Translations under genes and position numbers: made by a program | DNA from: Rhodoferax sp. AJA081-3 | GTDB taxonomy: Bacteria > Pseudomonadota > Gammaproteobacteria > Burkholderiales > Burkholderiaceae_C | Length of the DNA stretch: 64,000 bases | Direction of reading: 5' to 3' | Assembly: GCF_017798165.1 (NCBI RefSeq) | Contig: NZ_CP059068.1 | Span: forward strand, 2,542,001-2,606,000 | The notes under the pieces: generated by a model | Told to the model about the DNA's origin: nothing | Database searches by the model: none | The model's input: only the letters and a program-made list of their open reading frames with translations | Part shown: in pieces, positions 1 through 9,757 of the stretch | How positions within the stretch are numbered: position 1 is the stretch's first letter | How the letters are laid out: the number at the start of each line of letters is the position of its first letter

Positions 1-390
1 GTGTTGGGTTCCAGCCGGTGAGGGCCGTTACACGCTCTGCGCTGACTCCGTGTTGGGCCATGGCGGCGTTGAGGGCTGCTGCATCTCCGGCGTGGGCTTG
101 GTAGAAGCTCACGATGGCGGCATCCGACACTGCAGGGGTTGCTGCAACTGTTACTGCGGCCGGGGGCGCGGGTGAAGTCGGTTCCCGGACACCCACACCT
201 CAACAGGTTCTGCCTGCGCCGAACGCCAGCCGGTGAGTGCGGCTACGCGGTCTGCACTGACGCCGTATTGGGCCATGGCTGCATTGATGGCTGCTGCATC
301 GCCTGCGTGCGCAAGATAGAAGTTCGTAATGTCTGTGTCTGATATGCCCGATTGGTAGCCTGGGGTGTCGTAGCGTGAGTAGTCGTACAT
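1..390 (-). CDS. Repeat protein, 5' part only, frameshifted
   Basis: I do not recognise the function. Translation starts at 390 with MYDYSRYDTPGYQSG, preceded by a purine-rich stretch (GAAAGAAG, then GAGG beside the ATG). The protein then holds two copies of a 39-residue unit of the form S-D-x-x-I-x-x-F-Y-x-A-H-A-G-D-A-A-A and ending V-x-A-L-T-G-W. The first copy is in frame with the start. The second lies in another frame, reached after one frameshift at about 165-190, past an Ala/Pro/Thr-rich linker. The gene runs off the left edge. No signal peptide is visible. Alpha-helical units of this kind that end in a Gly-Trp or Gly-Tyr pair also occur in phage tail and surface proteins, but that is only a family resemblance from memory. 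Confidence 0.6.
11..342 (-). repeat. Two coding repeats of 117 bp
   Basis: Copy 1 is at 226-342 and copy 2 at 11-127. Each encodes 39 residues, with shared A-H-A-G-D-A-A-A, N-A-A-M-A-Q, G-V-S-A and A-L-T-G-W blocks. They are joined by a linker rich in Pro, Ala, Thr and Val. More copies may lie to the left of the window. Confidence 0.75.
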
Positions 391-688
391 CCTCGGGGCT
401 TCTTTCTATCTTTCTTGGTTTACGCCTGCGTGCCGGTTTGACCGGACACGCCCTCCGTGGCTTTGCTTTGATGCAGAGTCCGCACGAGCGGTTATTTTGA
501 TTGAGCGTGTTTGTTTTGAACACCCTACAGATGTAGGGGTAGCCACATTTTTGAGTTGACCTTCACCGCTTGCAACGGTTGCCGATTTGCCTCAAAACAG
601 GGGGAAGAGGCATTTTACAAAACGCTATGCGGAAGGTGTGGCTCTAGCCCCGTCGAATATCACGGTAACGCTATCGAATTTATAGTAT
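391..688. other. Intergenic region without a recognised gene
   Basis: This holds the upstream region of the repeat protein and the downstream end of the XRE regulator gene. Apart from the short palindrome at 523-538 I see no convincing gene. The open frames here lack a ribosome site and do not resemble proteins. Confidence 0.5.
523..538. promoter_or_regulatory. CCCTACA-GA-TGTAGGG palindrome
   Basis: A perfect 7-bp inverted repeat with a 2-bp spacer lies about 130 bp upstream of the repeat-protein start. The flanking GT and CA bases nearly extend it. It has the size of a dimeric activator or repressor site. Which protein binds it is unknown. Confidence 0.35.
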
Positions 689-1420
689 TCAACGGCGCAA
701 GGCACCAAAGGCCTCAAACTCCCAACTGCGCATGGCCAAGAGCAGCGTGTAGCCCTCGCGGTCCTTGTCCTGCAGTTTCTGGTCGGCCAGGTGCTGTTGT
801 GCAAAGTCTTGCGCCACACGCTGCATACGCTCCATAAAAGACGGCGCCAGGCTGCGGCTGACCGAGCCGTGCACCAGCAGCAGGCCTTCGCCCGCGCCGT
901 CAAAACCACCCGAGAAATAGTCCAACAGCGCGTTGTCGCGGAAGTAATCCATCACCGGCCCGTGCGGGCGCCAGCGGAAGGCCTTGGCCAGCTTGAGGCG
1001 GTAGCGGTTGAGTGGGCGCAGCTCGATGATGCCGATGCGGTCCAGCTGGGCCAGGTAACCAATGCATTCAGCCTCGGTCAGGCGGTAGCTGGCCACGATC
1101 TGCTCCAGCGTCCACTGGCTGAGCACACAGATGGCCACCAGCAGCAGCTTCTTGTCGGCCACCACGGCGCGCTCCTGCTCCTGCGTCAGCTGGGCCAAGA
1201 GCGGCTGTGCGTCGGCCACACGGCGGGCCAGATCGGCAAAGTCCAGCTTGAGGGCGCGGCAGATGGCGTCTATGCGCGACAGCGGCATATCACCCTTGGC
1301 CAACATGCGTTTGATGCTGGATTCGGCCATGCCCATGGCAACGGCTAGGTCGGCATAGGTCATGCGGGCGGCCTTAAGCTCGTGCTTCAGGGCGGATACA
1401 AGGTCGGCGGTGGTGCTCAT
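689..1420 (-). CDS. XRE-family helix-turn-helix regulator
   Basis: The protein is about 243 residues and is one of only two intact genes in the first 40 kb. The first 60 residues form a Cro/C1-type helix-turn-helix: L-K-A-A-R-M-T-Y-A-D-L-A, then M-G-M-A-E-S-S-I-K-R-M-L. The next part (about residues 75-130) looks like a second winged-helix segment (L-S-Q-W-T-L-E-Q-I-V-A-S-Y-R-L-T-E-A-E), and the rest is of unknown function. I chose the ATG at 1420 (MSTTADL) over the one at 1429 because it begins directly at the conserved domain. It is divergent from the CREST hydrolase gene across about 115 bp, so it may regulate that gene or itself. The ligand is unknown. Confidence 0.8.
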   Translation of the reverse strand: MSTTADLVSALKHELKAARMTYADLAVAMGMAESSIKRMLAKGDMPLSRIDAICRALKLDFADLARRVADAQPLLAQLTQEQERAVVADKKLLLVAICVLSQWTLEQIVASYRLTEAECIGYLAQLDRIGIIELRPLNRYRLKLAKAFRWRPHGPVMDYFRDNALLDYFSGGFDGAGEGLLLVHGSVSRSLAPSFMERMQRVAQDFAQQHLADQKLQDKDREGYTLLLAMRSWEFEAFGALRR

Positions 1421-1535
1421 AGGTATCAATTATTGATACTTTTCGTACTTTAGCGCAAGCTTGTATCAGAATTTGCACGGTATTGGGTGGGCCTCAGCAA
1501 CACACTGGCGGCCTCATCCACCTTGGAGCCTTTTG

Positions 1536-2341
1536 ATGAAAATCCGGCTGACCCGTTCTGAATCCGGCCTTGTGACTGCGCTGACCCTCGCTATCGCCGT
1601 AGCCTGCCTTGGCCCGGCTGTGGCGCAGTATGCCGACTACCACGCCTTTGCCGACCAGCGCACGCTGTGGGGCCTGCCCTTTGCGATGGATGTGCTGAGC
1701 AATCTTCCGTTTGCACTGTTCGGTGTCTGGGGCTGGTGCGCCTGCGTTCTACAGACGCGCCGCGCCCCGTGCGGTCTTTGTGACCGAAGAAACACAGCGC
1801 GACCTGTCCAAGCTGTTTTTACAGGCCTGATTTTGACTGCGCTGTGTTCCACCTGGTACCACCTGCAACCCGACGATAGTGGCCTGGCCATCGACCGATT
1901 GGGCATGCTGATGGCCTTTGCTGGCCTGCTGGGCTTGGCAGCGATCGACCGAATCAGCGACCGGGCCGGAGCATGGACGGCTGCTGCCGTGCTGACTCTG
2001 GGCCTCATCGCAGTCGGCGTATGGGCCATGACCGGAAACCTGCTACCCTGGTCGGTGTTGCAAGGTGGTGGCATGCTGTTGGTTGTGGTGATGGCGCTGC
2101 GTAAACCCGGGTTGGCGCCTGGGTCATCCCCTTGGGCGAGGTAATCGCCTGGTATGCACTGGCCAAACTGCTGGAGCTGGGCGACCACCACATCCTGGCG
2201 TGGACCGATGGCCTGGTGTCCGGCCACACGCTGAAACACATGGCCGCGGCGATGGCGGCCTGGCCGGTCATCGCCGTCATGCAAAATGGCGCGTATTCCG
2301 GTGGGACCCGCTTTTGGCTAGCCACGGCCGAACGAACCTAA
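1536..2341 (+). CDS. CREST-family membrane hydrolase (ceramidase-like)
   Basis: This is a multi-pass membrane protein of about 268 residues, split by one frameshift near 2120-2135. Joining the two parts rebuilds the metal site of the alkaline ceramidase/PAQR (CREST) superfamily: S-T-W-Y-H gives Ser and His four apart, an Asp follows exactly 11 residues after that His (I-D-R-L), and G-H-T-L-K-H near the C-terminus gives two His four apart. This spacing matches that known for ACER-type enzymes. The last two His lie in the downstream frame, so the break separates catalytic residues. The start at 1536 (MKIRLTRSES) precedes a hydrophobic helix that may be a membrane anchor. The natural substrate in bacteria is unknown. 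A lipid amide or ester is likely by family. Confidence 0.7.
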
Positions 2342-2376
2342 ATACGCAGAACAACAACCGACCTGAGGACAAACCT

Positions 2377-4319
2377 GTGAATACAGAAACACTGACACCC
2401 GCGGCGGCCACCGTGACCGGCCCGGCCGGGCACGCACACCAACCAGTTTGCGCTCCTGGGCCAGCGCCGCTTTGCGCCCTTCTTCTGGACCCAGTTCTCG
2501 GGCGCTGCCAACGACAACCTGTCAAGTTCGCCTTCACGGTGATGGTGACCTACCAGCTGAGTGTGGACTGGTTACCCCTGCGATGGCGGGCCTGACCATT
2601 GGCGCATTGTTCATCCTGCCGTTTCTGCTGTTCTCGGCCACGGCTGGACAGTTGACCGACAAGTACGACAAGACGCTGATGATCCGGTTTGTCAAAACCT
2701 GGAGATCGCCATCATGCTGATTGCGGCCTACGGTTTCATCCGTGACAACGTGCCCGTGTTGTTGCTGTGCACGTTTTTGATGGGGGTGCATTCCACACTG
2801 TTTGGCCCGGTCAAGTTTGCGCTGTTGCCACAGGTGCTGAACGAACGTGAACTGACCGGCGGCAACGGCATGGTGGAGATGGGCACTTTGTCGCCATCCT
2901 GTTGGGCAATGTGGTCGGTGGCCTGCTGGTGGCCATTCCGTCCATTGGCCATGAGACCGTGGCCGTGGCCTGCCTGGTAATGGCAGTCGTGGGGCGTGTG
3001 GGTGCGGGCTACATCCCCAAGGCACCGGCCACCGACCCCGGCCTGCAGATCAACTGGAATCCCATCAGCGAAACGGTGCGCAACCTGAAGCTCGCCCATG
3101 GCAACCTGGTGGTGTTCCGTTCGCTCTTGGGCATCAGCTGGATGTGGTTTTTGGCGCCGTGTTTTTGAGCCAGTTCCCCAGCCTGGCCAAAGAAGTTTTG
3201 CATGGCAATGAACAGGTGGCGTCGCTGCTGCTGCTGGTGTTTTCCATCGGTATTGGCACGGGCTCTCTGCTGTGCGAGATGCTGAGCAAGCGCCATGTGG
3301 AAATTGGCCTGGTACCCATGGGCGCCATCGGCATGAGTGTGTTTGCGGTGGATTTGTACTTTGCGACCCGCGGCCTGCCAACGTCCGAGATCATGGGCCT
3401 GTCGGCGTTTTTGTCGCAAGCCGCACACTGGCGTGTAATGGCCGACCTGGCCCTGCTGAGTATGTTTGCCGGGCTGTACAGCGTGCCCATGTATGCGCTG
3501 ATCCAGTTGCGCAGCCAGCCCACCCACCGCGCCCGCATCATTGCGGCCAACAATATTCTGAACGCGCTGTTCATGATTGGAAGTTCGGTGATTGCCGGTG
3601 CCCTGCTCAAGAGTGGCTTCACCATTCCAGAGATTTTCCTGTTCACCGGCCTGGCCAATGCTGTGGTGGCCTTCTACATCTTCATGCTGGTGCCCGAGTA
3701 CCTGCTGCGGTTTGTGGCCTGGGTGTTGTCGCGCTTCATCTACCGCTTCAAGGTGAATGGTGACGAACACATCCCCACCACGGGCGCCGCTATCCTGGTG
3801 TGCAACCACGTGAGTTTTATCGACGCCGTGCTGCTGATGGCGGCCAGCCCCAGGCCCATCCGTTTCATCATGGACCACAACATCTTCAAGGTGCCGGTGC
3901 TGGGCTGGTTGTTCCGCCTGGCCAAGGCGATTCCGATTGCGCCGCGCGCACAAGACCCCAAAGCCTACGAAGCCGCTTTTGATGCCGCCGCCGCGGTGTT
4001 GAAGGAAGGTGATTTGTTGTGCATCTTCCCCGAAGGCGGCATCACCCGCGACGGCACGCTGCAGGAATTCAAGGGCGGCATCATGAAGATTCTGGAGCGC
4101 ACCACACAACAGGGTGTAGCGGTGCAGGTGATCCCCATGGCGCTGACCAACCTGTGGGGTTCGTTCTTCAGCCGGGTGGAGCAAGGCGGCGCCATGGTGC
4201 GGCCTTTCCGCCGCGGTATCTTGAGCCGCGTGGGGCTGAATGTGGGTGCGCCGCTGGCGCCGCAGGAGGTGCAGCCGGCGGTGTTGCAGCAACGGGTGCA
4301 TCAGCTGTTGGGGGCCTAG
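2377..4319 (+). CDS. LplT-like MFS transporter fused to PlsC-type acyltransferase
   Basis: The product is about 650 residues: an N-terminal major facilitator domain of the lysophospholipid transporter type (about residues 20-420), then a glycerolphosphate acyltransferase domain. The acyltransferase shows the H-x4-D motif (N-H-V-S-F-I-D), and F-P-E-G-G-I-T-R. This resembles the transport and acyltransferase parts of Aas/LplT systems without the acyl-ACP synthetase. It probably flips lysophospholipids inward and re-acylates them at the inner membrane. About six one-base frameshifts (near 2430, 2521, 2575, 2695, 2888 and 3155) break it. The missing bases fall in runs such as C5, A5 and T6. The start is GTG at 2377 with GAGG 10 bases upstream. 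It lies 35 bp after the CREST gene and is probably cotranscribed. Confidence 0.8.
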
Positions 4320-4503
4320 TTTTCTGGTTGCAGCCTGAAGCTGGTTTTGGGCTGCAGGGGGCGGCGGAAGTGGGCATTCGTCGGGGAGGCTGAAATTCAG
4401 TTTCGGAGTATCAGAAAGACGACTGCGCAAAAGCTGAAGTTCAAAAGCCGATTGCGTATCTGCTCCTCGTATGACTTGGTAAGTCCTACCTAAACGAAAG
4501 AAT
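4320..4503. other. Intergenic stretch
   Basis: This 184-bp gap follows the acyltransferase stop and shows G-rich then A+T-richer sequence. No gene or clear terminator is seen. Confidence 0.4.
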
Positions 4504-4939
4504 ATGAATCTCGTTCGGATCAGTTGTCGTCCAATTAGCGACCATGATGTCGCCAGGATTCAAGCCGCATTTGACAATCGCGTAGCGCGCTACAAGCTAC
4601 AGGGTGATTGGTCAAACCGGTTCGGTTTGCCTTTGTCCTATCATCACAATGGGACTGTGTGTATAGACGAAGAAAAAACAGCCTATTCACACAGGTTCCA
4701 TATCACTTTCAAGACCAGCATTTAGAACGCTACATCGTCGTCGTTGGAAGGAACTTGCGACTTTGCAGTCTCACCAATACCCTCACGTTTCAGTTGCATT
4801 TGCGGCGAAACCTCTTTGGCCTGAGCTGCCTTACATATTCGGCTTTTCGGAAGCAAGTTTGAAGCGAAGTGGAAACTGGATGTCGGACTCCATCCCCGAC
4901 GTTTGCTTCTTTGCAGAGGCATCTGCATTTACCCGATGA
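4504..4939 (+). CDS. Hypothetical protein, one frameshift
   Basis: I do not recognise this gene. The first frame from ATG 4504 (MNLVRISCRPISDHDVAR) reads to H-I-T-F-K-T-S-I and stops at 4725. With one frame change at about 4720 the reading continues with R-R-R-W-K-E-L, H-V-S-V-A-F-A-A-K-P-L-W-P-E-L-P and M-S-D-S-I-P-D-V-C-F-F-A-E to a TGA at 4939, about 145 residues in all. Codon use and residue pattern after the join look protein-like. It is visibly less GC-rich than its neighbours. There is no signal peptide or clear membrane segment. It sits alone between the acyltransferase fusion and the convergent putA. Confidence 0.45.
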
Positions 4940-4945
4940 TGAATA

Positions 4946-4976
4946 CCTTGGCAGCCGACTTCTAGGGCTGCCTCGG
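4946..4976. terminator. Imperfect hairpin between convergent genes
   Basis: CCTTGGCAGCC at 4946-4956 pairs with GGCTGCCTCGG at 4966-4976 apart from two mismatches. It lies between the end of the small hypothetical gene and the end of putA. There is no T tract on either side, so a rho-independent role is uncertain. Confidence 0.3.
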
Positions 4977-5084
4977 AGCAAAGCGTAGGTCAGCAATGTG
5001 TTTGATCAGACTTTTTCCGATTGCCCGAGTCGAAAATCGCCCCGGGCAATCGCCGCAAACACTCGCTCATTCAACAAGAAAGTC

Positions 5085-8000
5085 TCAATGCACGCTGGCC
5101 AGCAGCGCCGCATTTCCCCGCCGCCGTCGTGTTCACGGTAATCGTCTGCTCGGCACAGAATCGGTACAGGTAGTGCGGGCCCCGGCCTTGGGGCCAGTTC
5201 CCGATAGGCCTTCACCACCAAGGCTGCACACCCACCACGGCACCAATCATGTTGCGATTGATGTAGATGTTGCCCACATGGGCCGCGTGGGCCAGGGCCT
5301 GGGCGCGGCTGTCGATGCGGGTCTGGATGCCGCAGGTCAGGCCATAACCCAGTGCATTGACCTGGGCGATGATGTCGGCGGGGTCGCCGTTCCAGCGCAC
5401 CACCTGTAGCACCGGGCCGAAGATTTCGGCCTTCACATCCGCAATGCTGTCCACCTCGAACGCGTGGGGCGCGATCAGATTTGCTACGTTTTTACTAGCA
5501 TGTTGATTAGATTCCACGGGGCTAGAAGCACTTTTTCCTCAAGGCGCAGGCGCTGAATGTGCTTCTGGATGTTGTCATACGCTTCCGCGTCGATGACGGG
5601 GCCCACATCAGTGGCCAGATCGGCCGTATCACCGGCCACCAGCTCGCTGGCTGCACCTTTGAGCATGGCGATGACACCATCAGCAATAGCAGCGTGCACA
5701 CACAACAGGCGCAGCGCGGAGCAGCGTTGTCCGGCGCTGCGGAAGGCGCTTTGCACCACCGCATCGACCACCTGCTCGGGCGGGGCGCTGGAGTCCACCA
5801 CCATGGCGTTAATGCCGCCGGTTTCGGCAATCAGCGGAACAATCGCGCCGTCTTTGGCGGCCAGCGCACGGTTGATGATCTTGGCAACCTGGGTGGAGCC
5901 GGTGAACACCACACCAGCAACGCCAGGCTGGGCCACCAGGGCTGCGCCCACGGTTTCACCCGCACCGTGCAGCAGTTGGAGGGCATCCGCAGGCACACCC
6001 GCGGCATGCATCAGTTGCACGGCAACCTGGGCCACGCCCGGCGTTTGCTCGGCCGGTTTGGCCAGCACGGTGTTGCCGGTGGCCAAGGCCGCGGCAACCT
6101 GGCCGACAAAATAGCCAGCGGAAATTCCACGGGCTGATGCAGACCCACACACCACGCGCGGTCAGCGACAAGGTATTGGTCTCGCCGGTTACACCAAAGG
6201 CGTAACTGGCCAGCGCGGGTGGCACGCCGTGGACTTGGGGCATGGCCATGGGTTGCATGATGCGTTCGGCTTCGTCGGCGTAGTAGCGCAGAAAGTCCAC
6301 CGCCTCGCGCACTTCACTCACCGCGTCGCCCCAGGTTTTGTGCGCTTCCTTGACCAGCAGCGCGCAGAAGGCAGGGGTTTGCTCCAGCATGGTGTCAGCA
6401 GCGCGGCGCAGGACGGTGGCGCGCTCGGCCACTGCCGTCTTGCTCCATTGTTTGTAGCTGGCATGGGCGGCGGCAAAGGCGCTGGCCGTGTTCTGCGTGT
6501 TGAACTCCGGCACCACGGGCACGGTGGTGCTGGCCAGCGCGGCCATCAACGGCTCGCGCATGGTGGGCACGGTCAGGTCCAGACCCGTGCTGTTTTTGCG
6601 GGCACCAGCGTGGGCACCAAACAGAACCGGAGGCAGTGGCAGGCTGGAATGGGGCTCCAGGCGCAGCGGAGAAATCAGCAGCTCTTGCATGCCCACGGAC
6701 TCATCCGCCAACTGGTGCACAAACGACGAGTTGGCACCGTTCTCCAACAAGCGGCGCACCAGGTAGGCCAGCAGGTCGCGGTGTGCGCCCACGGGGGCGT
6801 AAACGCGGCAGGTGACCAGCGGGTTCTTTAGCACCTCGCGGTACACGCCCTCACCCATGCCGTGCAGGCGCTGCAGCTCGAACTTGGCACCGGTCTTGGC
6901 GCCCATTTGCAGGATGGCGGCAATGGTGGCGGCGTTGTGCGTGGCGAACTGGGGTAGACCGCATCCGGTGCCGCTAACAGCGCGCTGGCGCAAGCCAGAT
7001 AGGACACATCGGTGTGGTGCTTGTGTGTGAACACAGGGTAGTGCGGCAAACCCAATTCCTGGGCGCGCTTAATTTCAGCATCCCAATACGCGCCCTTGAC
7101 CAGGCGGCACATCAGGCGCACCTTGTAGCGGCGTGCCAGCGTGGTGATGTGGCCAATCAGATCCAGTGAACGGGTCTGGTAGGCCTGCATGGCCAGGCCA
7201 AAACCGCCCCATGCGGGGTGGTGCTCGGCCACCTTGGCAACCAGGGCTTCAAACAGCTCCAGCGACAACTCCAGACGGTCCACCTCTTCGGCGTCCACGG
7301 TCAGATTGATATTGGCGGCAGCGGCGCGCTGGCACAGGCCCCACACGCGGGCACCAGCTCGGCCATGACGCGTGTACTGTGGGCGTCTTCGTAACGTGGG
7401 TGCAATGCACTCAGCTTGATGGAGATACCGTCATTCTTCTCCAGAGCCACCGTCTTATCTGCCTTAGCAGCTATTGAATCAATAGCATCGGCATAACTTT
7501 GCAGATACCGCAGCGCATCCTCGTCGGTGCGCGCACCCTCGCCCAGCATGTCGTAGCTGAAGGTCAGGTTGGCATGTTTGCGGGCGCTGTCGGCCTCGCG
7601 CTGCGCCTCCTTCATGTTCTGGCCCAGCACAAACTGGCGGCCCAGCAACTGCACAGCGCGCAGCGTGGCAGCGACAACCGTCTTGGCGCCCAGCTTGCCC
7701 ATCAACCCAGGTTCGCTCTTGGCATTGCCATCGGCAGCACCCGGCAGGAAGTGTTTCGACATCGCAATGGCCGTGCTGGACAGGCGCGCCAGCACCTTGT
7801 CGCCGCTGCCATCAAAGTCGGCACGGCCCAGTTGATCGGCGGTCAGCGCAATGGCGGTCTCGGCATCCGGCACGCGCAACAGCGCCTCGGCCAGGCGCAT
7901 CAGGGCTAGACCTTCGGCGCTGGAAATGGGGTATTCCTTGAGCAGGCTCTCCATGGCCCAAAACGGCGGCGGGTTGTCACGCACGGCCTGCACCCAGGGT

Positions 8001-8116
8001 GCGGCAGAGCGCGCCGCGTCTGCCCAGTCCAAAGCCTGGCTCACGGTCTGCAGGTGGTGGGCAACCACAGAGGCTTCAGGGCGGTAGGGGAAAGGCAGGC
8101 GTTGCGGGACGGGCAT
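5085..8116 (-). CDS. putA: PutA: proline dehydrogenase / P5C dehydrogenase
   Basis: This bifunctional enzyme oxidises proline to glutamate, first with an FAD proline dehydrogenase and then with an NAD aldehyde dehydrogenase. The proline dehydrogenase domain shows N-D-G-I-S-I-K-L-S-A-L-H-P-R-Y-E, M-C-R-L-V-K-G-A-Y-W-D-A-E-I-K and F-T-H-K-H-H-T-D. The dehydrogenase domain shows the Glu motif A-E-T-G-G and the catalytic Cys in S-A-G-Q-R-C-S-A-L-R. At about 1,010 residues it is the short form, with no N-terminal ribbon-helix-helix DNA-binding domain and no extra C-terminal domain, so it should not repress itself. Frameshifts lie near 5215, 5170, 5120, 5515, 6125, 6955 and 7345. The true end (G-N-A-A-L-L-A-S-V-H) is recovered only by restoring two G5 runs. 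The start at 8116 is MPVPQRLPFPYRPEASVV. A divergent Lrp-type gene is the likely regulator. Confidence 0.9.
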
Positions 8117-8396
8117 GAGAGGCTCCTGTTGGTTTACTTGCCGGACGGACTGGTTTTGGACTACAAAACTAACGATGTCGCTATATTCGTCGAATAGATC
8201 TGCAATTTCTCACTAAAATTTGATCATTAGGCCGACATATATTCGACTCAGCTCGGATCGCATGCCTATCCGCAAGGTTTGGGTGTGGCCGGCCGGTGTG
8301 TGTTTTGCGCAGGTAAAGGAGGCCCGAAGGGCGGGGACACGGAGCAAAACACACACCGGCCGGCCGCACCCAAGCCCCCAAAGCAAGCAAGCAACC
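8117..8396. promoter_or_regulatory. Divergent putA / Lrp-regulator promoter region
   Basis: This 280-bp gap separates the two divergent starts. The half next to putA (8150-8240) is A+T-richer and is the likely promoter and operator area. The half next to the regulator is filled by the long inverted repeat at 8276-8377. No promoter boxes can be assigned with confidence. Confidence 0.45.
8276..8377. repeat. Long GC-rich inverted repeat with 33-bp arms
   Basis: The left arm (8276-8308) and right arm (8344-8377) are near-perfect reverse complements, with only a few mismatches. Each contains GGCCGGCCGG beside a TGTGTGTTTTGC (or complement) stretch. The 35-base loop holds a smaller GCCC-GAA-GGGC hairpin. 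The right arm ends about 20 bases before the regulator ATG, so a transcript from the putA side would carry the whole structure in its leader. It resembles a REP/BIME or small non-autonomous palindromic element more than an operator. Confidence 0.75.
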
Positions 8397-8869
8397 ATGG
8401 CAACCCATACATCAGACCTAGACCGCATAGACCTAAAATCCTGACCTGCCTACAGGAAGACGGCCGCGTCTCCAACCTCAAGCTGGCAGAAACCGTATCC
8501 CTCTCCCCACCGCAGTTCTGGCACGCGTGCAGAGACTCACCAAAGACGGCTACATCCTCGGCTACGAGGCACGCCTCAACCCCCTCAAACTGGGCGCCGG
8601 CATGATGGTGTTTGTAGAAGTGCTGCTGGACCGCACCACCCCAACGTGTTCGAAGCCTTCAAAGCCGCAGTACAAGTGCGCGGCGAAATCATGGAATGCC
8701 ATATGGTGGCCGGTGGTTTTGACTACCTGCTCAAAACCCGCATGGCCGATATGGCCGCCTACCGCGACTTTGCCGGTACCGTGTTGTGGCAGTTGCCCGG
8801 CGTGCGCGAAACCCGCACCTACCCGGTCATGGAAGAAGTCAAAACACCACCCAACTCACGTTGTTTTGA
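8397..8869 (+). CDS. Lrp/AsnC-family regulator, probably of putA
   Basis: The rebuilt product is about 158 residues. An N-terminal helix-turn-helix (D-R-I-D-L-K-I-L, then L-A-E-T-V-S-L-S-P-T-A-V-L-A-R-V-Q-R-L) is followed by the RAM ligand-binding domain (M-M-V-F-V-E-V-L-L-D, V-A-G-G-F-D-Y-L-L-K) and the typical end V-M-E-E-V-K-N-T-T-Q-L-T-L-F. Four single-base deletions split it, at an A5 run near 8430, a C5 near 8505, a C5 near 8640 and an A5 near 8842. In each the window has four bases where the family needs five. It is divergent from putA, as for PutR/BkdR-type activators that respond to proline or another amino acid. This makes putA the likely target. Confidence 0.82.
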
Positions 8870-9047
8870 AAGCCAAGGCAGTCGTGTGCATACTGATACA
8901 TGGCTGATACAACAGCAGAAAACCGCTCCCTATAATTTATTGTTCCGAGGGAAAACCCGCAAGCCGATACCGTGGCGTACCCCGTTAGTTCCCTTTAAGC
9001 TCCACCCCGGCAATAACGCTTTGTTTGCCCCATCTCTGGACCCTACC
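8870..9047. other. Intergenic stretch before an exported protein gene
   Basis: This 178-bp gap includes an A+T-rich part (8925-8945, with TATAATTTATTGTT) that could be a promoter -10 area for the gene at 9048. No terminator is seen. Confidence 0.35.
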
Positions 9048-9684
9048 ATGCGCCATGCACTGATCGTCCTGTTTGCAGCAGCCACCCTGTGCGCGCTGGC
9101 CCAAACCAGGGTTTCAAGTTCTCCAATGAAGACACGGCCGACCAGCAAAGCGAGGCCGAAACCTACCCGCGTGCAGGCCATACTGTCCAGCCCCTGCCGC
9201 AGCAAGATCAAGAACCAGAAGGTCATGGTGTTGATCGGCGAAAGCCATAACGGGTATGTCAAGGCCAACCAGTCCGCCTACGGCGGGCCTTTTGATACCC
9301 TCAACGCCCGTCTGCAACGCGTGGGCCTCAAGACAGTAACCCAGGGCCAGATCAAGGCCCAGGTCGCCCAAGCCGAAATCGACGCCTATTTCAAGAACGA
9401 ACCGGACGCTGCACTGAGCGCTTCCAAACGCCTGGCGGCACAGTACATACTGCGCGGATTGATCTCCACCGAGACCGCCTACAACCGAATCGTCCGCGTC
9501 AACCAGGTCCACATCCGCATGAACTTCACCTTGACAGACGCCAGCGTGCGCTGGCGCAGGCCAGTGCAGAGAATGCCAGTTACGCCGGTATGGATACTGC
9601 GGGTTTGGCCCTGACCCTTGTCAACGAAAGGCCGATGAAGTGGTCGCGCAGTTGTACGGTGACTATTGCCGCGTAGGCGGCTGA
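9048..9684 (+). CDS. Exported protein, CsgG/LpoB-like fold suspected
   Basis: This gene encodes about 212 residues and begins with a signal peptide (MRHALIVLFAAATLCALAQ). The mature part holds K-V-M-V-L-I-G-E, L-N-A-R-L-Q-R-V-G-L-K-T-V-T, L-A-A-Q-Y-I-L-R-G-L-I-S-T-E and R-M-N-F-T-L-T-D-A-S, a pattern of alternating strands and helices like CsgG, LpoB and FlgT middle domains. Frameshifts are near 9110, 9165, 9550 and 9630. The restored end is Y-G-D-Y-C-R-V-G-G. It stands just upstream of a clearer CsgG-like gene and the Ser/Thr kinase, on the same strand, so a periplasmic role in one system is plausible. The function is not known. Confidence 0.55.
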
Positions 9685-9757
9685 GTCGAAAGTGGCAGTG
9701 ATGGGTTACGGTTCCAACCGTGGCAGATTTTGGTATGTTTATTTTGGAGTTAAGTCA

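Noticed and set aside
3009-4430. Long open frame of 473 codons on the minus strand across the acyltransferase fusion gene
   Set aside because: The translation is rich in His, Gln and Arg with no known motif, while the opposite strand encodes a clear LplT-PlsC protein. It is a shadow frame of a GC-rich gene.
8213-8444. Overlapping small frames on both strands of the putA/regulator gap
   Set aside because: They arise from the long inverted repeat, which reads similarly on both strands, and have no ribosome sites.
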